This document shows positions 9,201 through 16,914 of a stretch of 35,384 nt of DNA, in pieces; the first letter of the stretch is position 1; each line of letters starts with the position of its first letter. Position numbers and translations under genes: made by a program. Source of the stretch: Desulfamplus sp. (GTDB lineage: Bacteria; Desulfobacterota; Desulfobacteria; Desulfobacterales; Desulfobacteraceae); NCBI GenBank assembly GCA_015232455.1, contig JADFZQ010000030.1, positions 1 to 35,384 of the forward strand. The letters run 5' to 3'. Below the pieces are notes generated by a model. That model ran no database searches and was not told the DNA's origin. It saw only the letters and a program-made list of their open reading frames with translations.

Positions 9201-11391
9201 CATAAATAGTGTTGTTGCATAAACCATCTTTTTCAGAAAACAGGGTAAATGTCTCTTTTTCACGATTAAAAAGGTTTAACCCATTTTTTGTAGATAACCA
9301 TATTCTTTGTTTGCTATCTTCCATGATAAAGATGATCCTGTTATTTGATAAGCTGTCAGGATTTGAAATATCATGCTTATAACTTTTAAAGGTACCACCC
9401 TTTAAATCTAAGCTGTTTAAACCGTTCTCTGTTCCAATCCAGATGAATCCTAAATGATCCTGCATTACAGTTCTAACCCTGTCATGGTTTATGCTTCTTG
9501 TGTATGTATATGCAGCAGATTGATATTGGTTATTTTTAAGACTATTTTTAGCATTATCAGAGCCAATCTTCTTACTCTCATTATTTTTGTTATCAATATT
9601 AGAATCATGTCTGTAATGTGTAAGTTTATTTTTAACAATATCAAAGCAGTTAAGCCCGCCATTATAAGTTGCAATCCATAAAAGACCTGTTCGGTCTTCA
9701 TAAATTTTCATAATGTCAGAATCGCTTAATTTATTTGGTAAAGAATCATCTAACGAGTGGGTTGGTAAAAAAGAACTATTTAACAAAGGAGGAACTAAAA
9801 GAGGAGTATCCTTATAATAGCGAGTAAATTCGCCAGTTTGACGATCCATAAGATTTAAGCCATCTTCTGTGCCAACCCAAAAAAGACCTCTGCTGTCTTC
9901 AAGAATCGTTTGAACTCTATTATTGCTAATGGTTTTAGGATTAGATGGATCGTGCTTATAAGCTGTAAATTGGTTTAAATTTCTATCAAATCTACACAAA
10001 CCCACATCTTCTGTTCCAATCCAAACTATTCCATATTGATCTTCAAACATTGACCATATACTATTGCTGCTTAAACTATTTTCTTGGAAATTATCTTTTT
10101 TAATATGCAGAAATTTTTTTTCTGATAGTTTGTTTATTCCGCCTAAAAATGTGCCGATCCATAAAACACCAGATTTATCTTCATAAATCCTCATAATACT
10201 TAAATAGCTCAATCCATCAGGGTCAGATGTAATATCTTGGTTGAAAATCTGAAATTTTTCTCTATTTTTATCTAAAATATTGATTCCGTTTTCTGTGCCT
10301 ATCCATAAACGTCCCTTTTTGTCTTCATAAATAGCAGTTACAGAATTGCTTGAAATAGTTAATTTATTATCTGAATCATGTTGGTAAAATTTTATAGTAT
10401 CTGTTGCATTACTGCCTGACTCATTATTACGGTTACTATTATCATTTATTTCGCTACTGCTGATTTTAGCTAAGCCGCCTTTGTGCATACCAAACCATAT
10501 ATTATTGCTTTTATCTTCGTAAATAGCTGTAATCTCATTATCAGGAATGGTAGAGACACACGGTCTTGCATCTCTACTTGTTTTTGCGTCTTTGCTAAAA
10601 TCTTGATTAGATATTCCATTCTCATAGATTCTAACACTTTCAATATTATTGTTATCATCTAAAGTAATTTTGTTTAAGCCATTCTGTTTAGTTCCAACCC
10701 ACAATATGCCTTTAGAATCTCTATAAATGGCGGTAATGTTATTGCCGCTTATTATTTTTGGATTACCTGCATTTTTTAGATTATCTGGATTGCTTAGAGA
10801 GTCTGTGTCTTGTTGGGAATTTGTAGTGCTGTATTGGTAGTGTACGAAGGTATTTGTTGACGATATAAAGCAGCTAAGTCCTCTGTTCTCTGTTCCAAGC
10901 CAGATATTGCCCTTATAATCTATATGAACAACTTTAATAAAATTATCGCTTATGCCTTTTGAGTTGTTTGCATCATAACGGTAATTTATAAATTTTTCTG
11001 TTTTTGGATCAAATCGGCTTAACCCCTGACCACGAGTGCCAATCCACATAATTCCTGATTTATCAATTGCTATATCATAGATAAAATTATCTGATAAACT
11101 ATTGGCATCTTCAGGGTTGTTTTTAAAATATGTAAAGCTGTATCCATCGTATTTGTTCAGCCCGTCCTGAGTGGCAAACCACATAAAGCCATTTTGATCT
11201 TGTATAATGGCGTTAATTGTATTTTGAGAAAGACCATCTTCAATGGTTAAATGGTCAAATCTGACTGAACCTATAAAACTAAAGGCAATATTGTTTGTAG
11301 AGAGTATAATATATAAGAAAGCCGCAAAAAATAGGGCACAAAAAGAAATGAAATCTCCAATCAGTTTTTTGATATTTATTAAGCGTATCAA
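6211..11391 (-). CDS. Hybrid sensor kinase with 14 two-component propeller repeats, receiver and Hpt
   Basis: A membrane-anchored one-protein phosphorelay of 1726 residues. An N-terminal hydrophobic segment (residues 10-40) is followed by fourteen Reg_prop-type repeats of the form IYEDKSGVLWIGT, about residues 50-830. Fourteen would make two seven-bladed propellers. Then come a Y_Y_Y domain (about 850-915), a transmembrane helix (about 925-945), a HisKA-type helix with phospho-acceptor His979 (HDMKTPL), an ATPase domain with N-box Asn1154 and GTGLG near 1249-1253, a receiver with Asp1390 (FMDMEMP), and an Hpt domain with His1672 (GHKLKGG). The periplasmic part resembles the sensors of Bacteroides hybrid systems, but the output is Hpt, not AraC-type DNA binding, so a separate response regulator is expected. 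Many Asn/Ser/Lys-rich inserts interrupt it. The ligand is unknown. It starts 41 bases after the transglutaminase-like gene and is probably co-transcribed with it. Confidence 0.93.
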   Translation of the reverse strand: MIRLINIKKLIGDFISFCALFFAAFLYIILSTNNIAFSFIGSVRFDHLTIEDGLSQNTINAIIQDQNGFMWFATQDGLNKYDGYSFTYFKNNPEDANSLSDNFIYDIAIDKSGIMWIGTRGQGLSRFDPKTEKFINYRYDANNSKGISDNFIKVVHIDYKGNIWLGTENRGLSCFISSTNTFVHYQYSTTNSQQDTDSLSNPDNLKNAGNPKIISGNNITAIYRDSKGILWVGTKQNGLNKITLDDNNNIESVRIYENGISNQDFSKDAKTSRDARPCVSTIPDNEITAIYEDKSNNIWFGMHKGGLAKISSSEINDNSNRNNESGSNATDTIKFYQHDSDNKLTISSNSVTAIYEDKKGRLWIGTENGINILDKNREKFQIFNQDITSDPDGLSYLSIMRIYEDKSGVLWIGTFLGGINKLSEKKFLHIKKDNFQENSLSSNSIWSMFEDQYGIVWIGTEDVGLCRFDRNLNQFTAYKHDPSNPKTISNNRVQTILEDSRGLFWVGTEDGLNLMDRQTGEFTRYYKDTPLLVPPLLNSSFLPTHSLDDSLPNKLSDSDIMKIYEDRTGLLWIATYNGGLNCFDIVKNKLTHYRHDSNIDNKNNESKKIGSDNAKNSLKNNQYQSAAYTYTRSINHDRVRTVMQDHLGFIWIGTENGLNSLDLKGGTFKSYKHDISNPDSLSNNRIIFIMEDSKQRIWLSTKNGLNLFNREKETFTLFSEKDGLCNNTIYVIIEDETNNLWLSTNKGLSRFNPNTKEFRNFTKEDGLQSNEFNIGAGFKNKNSELFFGGINGFNIFNPSKISDNPNIPEIVLTSFKIFDKEILPANALSSLPTIRLSYKDSFFSFEFAGLDYAAPHKNQYAYQLVGFDNGWINCGTRRYVSYTNLDGGKYTFKVKGSNNDGLWNESGVSIDLIIPPPPWKSWWAYLIYILTLICAVYTYIFFKKQEYERKLEVQKLHSEAVILKERTKHQEEVERITRHDMKTPLNSIIAFPQILLQDSYLSPLLRSEHIELIQSIKKSGYIMLNMINLSLDMLKMENKTYTLNAVNVDILEVIRKVVSDLRHLAGMKNVKFEILIKENLTNIGNNQIDNDKALITDNPKADTIDNVHTGTIKNKESLWSYLTQETRDAGENETFTILGEELLCYSMFANIIKNAVEASPEKNKITICLSNSIQYSPNSTASYQKPDDLLKSKHQTDSSLDKFLNSNQLLNANRQTEHAIIFIHNYGVVPASIRDTFFDKYATSGKKGGTGLGTYSAKLMAQTLGGSISMTTDETKGTTIAVLLKSAHSKELPPSYENIFLTNTSVNENYRDNNEINRDETNENKSIVSNSIFTNNLPKLKILIVEDDEYSRLILKTYLKEPSLIVDSAENGKIALEKAILSHYDLIFMDMEMPIMNGMEAVTKIREWEREHNLTNIIALPQIAETKSNQIQNNLTSYNFTKNNPIIIVALSAHDDNETRQKCINAGFNAYLTKPVSRDHIKQIFINYFVNASIDNLASSLTGNNKVEINKIGENNKNRDSRIEDNKTKIEDSAKLETLLSKAVDACEEYNPDAVNPFIQELKLYITESDFKNLTDNMALFNFDAVKSYLIDISKKFFIKKEEIYLEKDIYSKEDSNLEEKSYLKEESYVFEIDIDLEDLIPDFLSNKKAEIASIADKLTDKDYESIRKIGHKLKGGFNMYGFDKLGEICSMIEDAAKTHDDNVIKDGLTQLEASFEVIKITYVNK

Positions 11392-11432
11392 TTGAAATTC
11401 CTAATTAGAACCTAATAAAAATTACAGTAAAA

Positions 11433-13838
11433 TCAATTAGCGATTACTCCATTTAAATCCTCTGACGATACAGGGCACAACATATATTTTTTTAGTTCAC
11501 TCATCTGATAGCCCTTATTTATGGAACTCCACTCTGATTCAGAGACCTTTAGAGGATATGATCTTGTTGATATTATAATTGGATTTCCGCTGTCTGTATC
11601 ACTATTTTCTAAACCAGCATCATCATTAGCAGCAGCGTCATTGTATCTAATCTCTGACTCTTTATAAAACATCTTCCAGTCAGAGCCGACTTGTGGTCTG
11701 TTAATTGTGAACAAAACATCATAGCTGTTTGACGCTCCTGTATTTTCGCTTGAATAGCCATATAAACCATTTCCCCCTTTTTCATAATTAAACCACATAT
11801 CATCTTGTGATGAATAGTAAATGGGGAATGAGTGAATCTCTTTAAAATAGTTTCCATCTATAGCACCATAGGTAAAAAAGGTTGATGGAATACCAATTGC
11901 CTTATGAAACGCTGTTACTATTGCTGTTACATCTACGCAGTTTCCATAAAACAATCCATTGTCGTAAATATAATCCACTTGAAAAGATGCACTGAAAATC
12001 CCGCCTTTATTTATATCTTTTCCATTAACTTTAGTAATATTGACATTTCCAGTTTCAAGCTCTTGAAGGGACTCTTGATACACAACAGCCCAATATTCAG
12101 GATTGGATTCATAAAGTGCTATAATATCTTCAATATAGTATCTTCGATATTTATTTTTCTGCCACAACCAATTTTCAATATTTAACATGGTGTTGGCAAG
12201 ATTTTCTGATTCAATTAGTCCGTTATTTTCCATAACTATTCTGATTGTATCTAAACTTGAAGGTTTTAAAATAAGAAAATCGTAAGCCTCTTTATTTAAC
12301 CTTCCTGATTTTAAAAGCTCTAAATTGGTACCTCTATAACCTCCAAACATTATTGATCTGTCAGCCCATAAAAGTATAGCCTCAATTGGAGTTGCTTTAA
12401 GTGATGCCTGACCTTGAAAGCTATAATTCATAGACTTTTCAGATTGTTTTATCATCTCTAAGCCATCATCAATAACTGTTGGTCTAATCTCATTTTCTGC
12501 TAACTTATAAATATAGCCTTCTGTAATAGCTTGAGCTATTGGAAAAGGATCGTCTATAGTAAAATCCATTTTTTCTGCATATTGGCAAAAAACATCTAAG
12601 CTGTATCTGTAGCCATACCTATTTTCAATTGATGTCTCTAAGCTCCAGATATAATTGGTATCAAGACTATTTTTATGCTCATGCCAGACAACAGCTTGGG
12701 TATGGTAATATTCTGGCAGGTTGTTGAGTTTGTCTGTTGGAATCTTAGCTTCAAATCCGTTTTTCTTTGCAAATAGAGCATCATTTATATCTATATTCTT
12801 GATAAATGTGTTGTTTTGGCTATCCCACTCCTGAATAAAATTGCCGTAATTTGTCCACACAACCGCATATACAAGTTGGTTTTCAGAATTTAGAATATTG
12901 GTTCTGTAATGATATTCATCTTCATTTCGAGGCATTTCAAAAGGTTCTAACATACAGTATATAAAGCCGTTTCCATGGATTACGCCATCTTTTTTTAAAT
13001 CATCAGATTTAGAATACGCTCCTATCGGCAGGCTGCTGTTTATTGTGGTTATATCTTTTTCTTTATCTTCATAGGTATTTTCTACATCTGCCCAATCAGA
13101 GAGTTCTCCGTCAATCTTGATGCTGTTAATTATATTTTGATTCTTTACTAAAAGCTCACTGTTTTCATATTCCATAATAAGGTAGAGAGCTTTTTTTATA
13201 GTTTCAGAGCTGCTTACTGAAATATAGTTTGTGATATTTTCAAGTGCTTTATTTGACGGCTGGGTTTTCAATTGGGATATTGCATTGTTTAGAGTGTTTA
13301 AGGTTACCTCTTGTGTATCGCTATTCAAAGCAGCTTCATTAAGCGTAATCTCCTGTTCATCAAGAAAGACCTTGCCATTGCTGATAAGAAGCTCATAATT
13401 GCCATCAATAAATTTTATCGTTTGGGCTGTTTTTGTTGCAGGAATTTTTATTTCAGTGCCGCTGACTTCATTTTTAAGATAAACCGTTGCTCCTGAACGA
13501 TAAACATTAAAATCAGAAGAGTTTTCTTCAATGTTTATAATACTTGAACCAACAAAGTTTACACACTCTACCTGTCCGCCAGATTTAACATTAATTGTGT
13601 GAAAAGGTGAGAAAGTGCCACTGTCATTACCAGCAGATGAAAAAGATGCCCCAAAGACTTTAACATATTCGCCTTTTTCAATTGTCAGGGGAGGAGATTG
13701 GGAAGTTAAAATTAGATAAGAAGTTACGCTGTCAGTGATTTGGGACAAGCAGATATTGCTAATAAACAAGAAAGATAAGATAATTGGAATCTGTTTTATT
13801 ATACACATCTTAATTTTCATTATTTGTTCAAAAAACAT
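11433..13838 (-). CDS. Secreted transglutaminase-like protein with CBM9-like region
   Basis: An exported 801-residue protein. A hydrophobic signal lies at about residues 14-33. Residues 35-170 are beta-rich and vaguely FecR-like. A segment opening IKIDGELSDW (about 238) looks like a CBM9/DOMON-type beta sandwich. The C-terminal part has a transglutaminase-like core, with Cys634 in YGNCVDVTA and His669 in EIHSFPIYY. The third triad position, usually Asp after Trp, is Asn684 (MWFNYE), so activity may be altered or lost. GGAGGT stands six to seven bases before the ATG at 13838 and supports that start over the internal Mets at 13820 and 13808. The stop is 41 bases ahead of the hybrid kinase, so it may supply or shape that sensor's periplasmic signal. 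Domain calls other than the TGase core are tentative. Confidence 0.75.
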   Translation of the reverse strand: MFFEQIMKIKMCIIKQIPIILSFLFISNICLSQITDSVTSYLILTSQSPPLTIEKGEYVKVFGASFSSAGNDSGTFSPFHTINVKSGGQVECVNFVGSSIINIEENSSDFNVYRSGATVYLKNEVSGTEIKIPATKTAQTIKFIDGNYELLISNGKVFLDEQEITLNEAALNSDTQEVTLNTLNNAISQLKTQPSNKALENITNYISVSSSETIKKALYLIMEYENSELLVKNQNIINSIKIDGELSDWADVENTYEDKEKDITTINSSLPIGAYSKSDDLKKDGVIHGNGFIYCMLEPFEMPRNEDEYHYRTNILNSENQLVYAVVWTNYGNFIQEWDSQNNTFIKNIDINDALFAKKNGFEAKIPTDKLNNLPEYYHTQAVVWHEHKNSLDTNYIWSLETSIENRYGYRYSLDVFCQYAEKMDFTIDDPFPIAQAITEGYIYKLAENEIRPTVIDDGLEMIKQSEKSMNYSFQGQASLKATPIEAILLWADRSIMFGGYRGTNLELLKSGRLNKEAYDFLILKPSSLDTIRIVMENNGLIESENLANTMLNIENWLWQKNKYRRYYIEDIIALYESNPEYWAVVYQESLQELETGNVNITKVNGKDINKGGIFSASFQVDYIYDNGLFYGNCVDVTAIVTAFHKAIGIPSTFFTYGAIDGNYFKEIHSFPIYYSSQDDMWFNYEKGGNGLYGYSSENTGASNSYDVLFTINRPQVGSDWKMFYKESEIRYNDAAANDDAGLENSDTDSGNPIIISTRSYPLKVSESEWSSINKGYQMSELKKYMLCPVSSEDLNGVIAN

Positions 13839-13877
13839 AATCTACCTCCCGATTAATATAGTTGACAAATTTATTGA

Positions 13878-13960
13878 GAAGCTCGGTTTAATACCCCGCC
13901 CCTTGGAGCGTTGTAATATTTTTAAGATACCCCGCCGCTTGGGCGGGGAGCTTCATTTGT
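13878..13960. repeat. Two-part GC palindrome (family B, copy 1)
   Basis: A damaged first unit ATACCCCGCCCCTTGGAGCG (13891-13910) is followed by an intact hairpin CCCCGCC-GCTTG-GGCGGGG (13930-13948) and then AGCTTCATTT. The pair is bracketed by GAAGCTC (13878-13884) and its complement GAGCTTC (13948-13954). The intact unit matches the element at 31361-31394. The layout is that of REP-type paired hairpins, which are mobilised by RAYT (TnpA-REP) transposases in other bacteria. No RAYT gene is in the window. Confidence 0.75.
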
Positions 13961-13967
13961 AAAGAAA

Positions 13968-15689
13968 TCACGGTGTGTATAGCGTTACTAAACATCTTGT
14001 ATCTTGATCGCCAAGGCTTTTTAGCTGATGAGGTGTTTCAGAGTTAAACTTCATTGACTCTCCAGCAACTAATTCATACACCTTTTCGTCAAGGGTCAGC
14101 TCAAGGTTACCATCCATAACATATATGAACTCCTCGCCTTCATGCTTGTATGCAACTGGCTTATGTTTTTTATTTGACTCTATAGTTACCATAAAGACTC
14201 TAAGATGTTCATTTTCCGCCCCGGGCGTAAGATTTTGGTAATAGTAATTTCCTGTTCTTCTTGTATATTCTTTTGCCCTGTTACCTGAAAGTTCTGCTCT
14301 CTCTCCTTCATTGAGGAAAGTCTCAGGATCAATCCCAAAAACTTCTGAAAGTTTAATCATAAATCCAACAGATGGAGTTGTTCGGTTATTTTCAAGCTCT
14401 TCAATAAATTCAGGGTTTCTGCCTGTTCTCTTTGCAAGCTCTTCAAGGGTTAATTGATGTGATTTTCTCATAGACATAAGCTTTGAGCCAAAATCAGAAC
14501 TTTTGGAATTGCTATAACCATTACTCAAAGTCTCATCTACTCTGACTCTCTCCATTTCACTACCATCATCTATATTACCCATTTTGGAATCAGAAAGGGT
14601 ATTTGCAAGTGAACGCATGGCAATTTTTTGAATCTTCTCAGTCAATGCTGGAATAAAAAGAGCAGAATCTTCAACAACTCCAATATCAGCAAATCTAAAT
14701 ATTTGTGCATTCGGGTCTTTGTTGATAGCTACAATCATCTTTGATTCTGTAATGCCTGCGGTATATTGAACAGCACCAGATGTTCCTACTGTAATCAGAA
14801 GTTCTGGTTTTATTGTCTTGCCTGTCTGACCAATCAGGCGATCTTCGTCAGTCCAGTGCCATAAAACAGGGGGTCTTGTTGCCCCAATCTGACCGCCAAG
14901 AGCATAAGCAAATTTTCTTAAATTTCTAAACCCTTCAATATTTCCAACTCCCGCACCGCCTACAACAACTTTATCTGCTATCTCAAGGCTTTGCTCTTGT
15001 AATCTATCTTTTTTTACAGAAACTCTTTTTATTCGCGGCTCTGTTGTATCGCCATTATCCAAAAGATTAATAGAAATTGTTTCTACTCTGCTTTGGATAT
15101 TGCACTGAGAAGTATTATACTGAGAGCTTACCAACTCCTTTTTAAACGCATTTGGCTGCACAGTAATAAAACCAGTTTTAGATGGATCAGAAAATCCAAG
15201 TTCAGCCATGATTTCACCACCATGAGAGGGGCATACTGCAATTATTTCGTTTTTCTCATATTTTAGATATTTGCAATCTGCAATCATGCCTGTCCCGCAA
15301 ATAAACGCACACCTTGCAGATATTTCGCGAGATATATCATTTAAAGGAAAAAGAAAAACAGATGGAGTTCTATTTTTAACAAGTTCAGCAAGTAGTTTTG
15401 AAACTGTCTCTGGCAGAAAATAAGATTTATATATTTCATTTACAGAGTCATCATTATTATTAATGACACTGACAATCATTACTCTATCTGCACCATAATT
15501 TAATGATTGCTCAATTACTGATTGGATTGATGCTTGATAATCTTTTGAACTATTTTCAGAAACCACAATTACAAAAATTTTCTCTGAATTCATACTTTCG
15601 GCAAGTTTACCAGCACCGCAAAGAACATTAAGACTTGTATCAAAAAGAGATTGATTTCTTAAATCTCCGTATATCCATATATCGCCCAT
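13968..15689 (-). CDS. Electron-transfer flavoprotein alpha subunit fused to XRE DNA-binding and cupin domains
   Basis: Residues 1-375 are an ETF alpha subunit. The FAD domain shows GGAGVG, GGQIGATRPP, a Trp-rich loop, RLIGQTGKTIKPELLITVG and INKDPNAQIFRFADIGVVED. An Asn/Ser-rich linker (about 376-395) leads to a helix-turn-helix of the XRE class (about 396-455, LTLEELAKRTGRNPEFIEEL) and then a cupin (about 505-570, KHEGEEFIYVMDG ... ETPHQ). The reading frame is continuous. A normal ETF alpha ends near residue 320-380, so about 200 residues are added. The ETF part should pass electrons from the acyl-CoA dehydrogenase upstream. The tail is built like a small-molecule-sensing repressor. It begins two bases after the etfB stop, with GGGGT as ribosome-binding site. 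Whether the protein binds DNA is inference. Confidence 0.9.
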   Translation of the reverse strand: MGDIWIYGDLRNQSLFDTSLNVLCGAGKLAESMNSEKIFVIVVSENSSKDYQASIQSVIEQSLNYGADRVMIVSVINNNDDSVNEIYKSYFLPETVSKLLAELVKNRTPSVFLFPLNDISREISARCAFICGTGMIADCKYLKYEKNEIIAVCPSHGGEIMAELGFSDPSKTGFITVQPNAFKKELVSSQYNTSQCNIQSRVETISINLLDNGDTTEPRIKRVSVKKDRLQEQSLEIADKVVVGGAGVGNIEGFRNLRKFAYALGGQIGATRPPVLWHWTDEDRLIGQTGKTIKPELLITVGTSGAVQYTAGITESKMIVAINKDPNAQIFRFADIGVVEDSALFIPALTEKIQKIAMRSLANTLSDSKMGNIDDGSEMERVRVDETLSNGYSNSKSSDFGSKLMSMRKSHQLTLEELAKRTGRNPEFIEELENNRTTPSVGFMIKLSEVFGIDPETFLNEGERAELSGNRAKEYTRRTGNYYYQNLTPGAENEHLRVFMVTIESNKKHKPVAYKHEGEEFIYVMDGNLELTLDEKVYELVAGESMKFNSETPHQLKSLGDQDTRCLVTLYTP

Positions 15690-15691
15690 TT

Positions 15692-16519
15692 CTACCCCAC
15701 AAAACCAGCTTCTAATAATTTTTGAGCCAACTGTTCTGCCTTTTGATCATAAGTGCCATCAATAAATTGACACCCCTTTGATCTTTTTTCCTTATTCCAT
15801 GCAACAATCTTTGTTGGAGATGCAATAAGCCCCGTCTCCTCTGGCTTTAATCCTAATGTCTGGTTATCCCAAAACTCAATATTTTTGTCTGAAAAAGCTC
15901 TCTCAACTCCATAAAGAGATATAAAATTTGTTCTGCCAAAGGTGTTAGAATCACCAAAAGATGAACTTACACTAAAAGCTGTGCTGGAATTTTTTTGTTC
16001 CTTACTATTTTTAGCATCAACTTCAAATACCTCTAAATATCCATCTGTCTTTCGCTCTACAATCCATCTATTTTTAATCTGATCCGCTTTTAATGAGTGG
16101 ATATTTCCAACAAAAGGAATATCAAGCATCTGGGCTGTTTGAGGTCCAACATGACCTGTATCGCTGTCTGATGAGCGTGTGCCAAACAGAACAATGTCAA
16201 ATGGTTCAAGTTTTTTTAAGGCTTTTCCCAAAACCTTTGCTGTTATGTAGGTATCAGACTCTTTTAAAGCTGGATCACAGATGAGAACTGCTCTATCTGC
16301 ACCCATTGCAATAGTTTGATGAATCCCAAATGTTGCACTTTTGGGTCCCATGCTTAATACAGTTAAAGTGCCTTTATGCTTTTTTATTAAAGATAGAGCC
16401 ATCTCAATGGCTGGTTTATCAAAAGGGTTTAACTCCATATTTTCTAAAGTGTTTCTGTTGCTGCTCGGCAGCATATTATTAATCACCGATTTTACGCAGG
16501 CGATGATGTTGAGTTCCAT
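15692..16519 (-). CDS. etfB: Electron-transfer flavoprotein beta subunit
   Basis: A 275-residue ETF beta. It has the N-terminal IIACVKSV strand, the NPFDKPAIEMAL segment and the nucleotide-binding region RSSDSDTGHVGPQTAQMLDIPFVG. It pairs with the fused EtfA directly downstream (two-base gap) to accept electrons from the acyl-CoA dehydrogenase encoded two genes upstream. A Ser/Asn-rich insert at about residues 168-195 (KNSKEQKNSSTAFSVSSSF) is not typical of the family and echoes inserts in neighbouring genes. AGGAAAA precedes the ATG. It could be a bifurcating or a simple ETF. The sequence alone does not decide this. Confidence 0.92.
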   Translation of the reverse strand: MELNIIACVKSVINNMLPSSNRNTLENMELNPFDKPAIEMALSLIKKHKGTLTVLSMGPKSATFGIHQTIAMGADRAVLICDPALKESDTYITAKVLGKALKKLEPFDIVLFGTRSSDSDTGHVGPQTAQMLDIPFVGNIHSLKADQIKNRWIVERKTDGYLEVFEVDAKNSKEQKNSSTAFSVSSSFGDSNTFGRTNFISLYGVERAFSDKNIEFWDNQTLGLKPEETGLIASPTKIVAWNKEKRSKGCQFIDGTYDQKAEQLAQKLLEAGFVG

Positions 16520-16654
16520 TTAGCTTTTCCTATATTCTTTAATATTTGAGAAATTTCCAGTTGCTTTCCTTAGATCAAATCCTGCTCTTGAATAAGCTCA
16601 ATTCCCTTTTCGCAAGCTTCAAGGATAAGGCAATAATTTCAATTATTATATTTT
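16520..16654 (-). other. Gap after the antitoxin gene with a possible gene remnant
   Basis: On the minus strand an open stretch just after a TGA ends NYCLILEACEKGIELIQEQD-LI-stop (about 16571-16640). It reads like the C-terminus of a protein and has no start. It may be the last piece of a lost gene, such as a toxin partner, but I cannot identify it. The rest holds only the etfB ribosome-binding site. Confidence 0.3.
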
Positions 16655-16897
16655 TCAATTCCTCTCCCATTCAGAGCTTCGCAATTGACGTACCCATGAT
16701 GTAGTATCCTGTATATCCTTACGATCTTCCCACATGCCTATAAAAGAGGTATCTCGTAATCTGTTTTTTTTGGAGGATTTTATAATATTCTTTGAAGCAT
16801 GATAACGTGTTTTAAGAAAAGCTATGAAATCAAAAGCTTGTTGCTGTGCTTCAATTGGTAATGAATTTATCTCTTCCACAATATTATTAGTTATCAT
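16655..16897 (-). CDS. DUF2281/VapB-type antitoxin-like small protein, no toxin partner
   Basis: An 80-residue protein. A helical N-terminus (IVEEINSLPIEAQQQAFDFI) is followed by a basic linker and a C-terminal FIGMWEDRKDIQDTTSWVRQLR segment. This pattern is familiar from small antitoxins that normally sit directly before a PIN-domain (VapC) toxin. No toxin gene follows, only a short gap with a possible remnant and then etfB. AAGGA precedes the ATG. It starts 17 bases after the acyl-CoA dehydrogenase stop, so it is transcribed inside the ACAD-ETF operon. It may be a relic or may now serve only as a regulator. The family call is from memory of the motif. Confidence 0.65.
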   Translation of the reverse strand: MITNNIVEEINSLPIEAQQQAFDFIAFLKTRYHASKNIIKSSKKNRLRDTSFIGMWEDRKDIQDTTSWVRQLRSSEWERN

Positions 16898-16914
16898 AAG
16901 ATTCCTTACATAAT

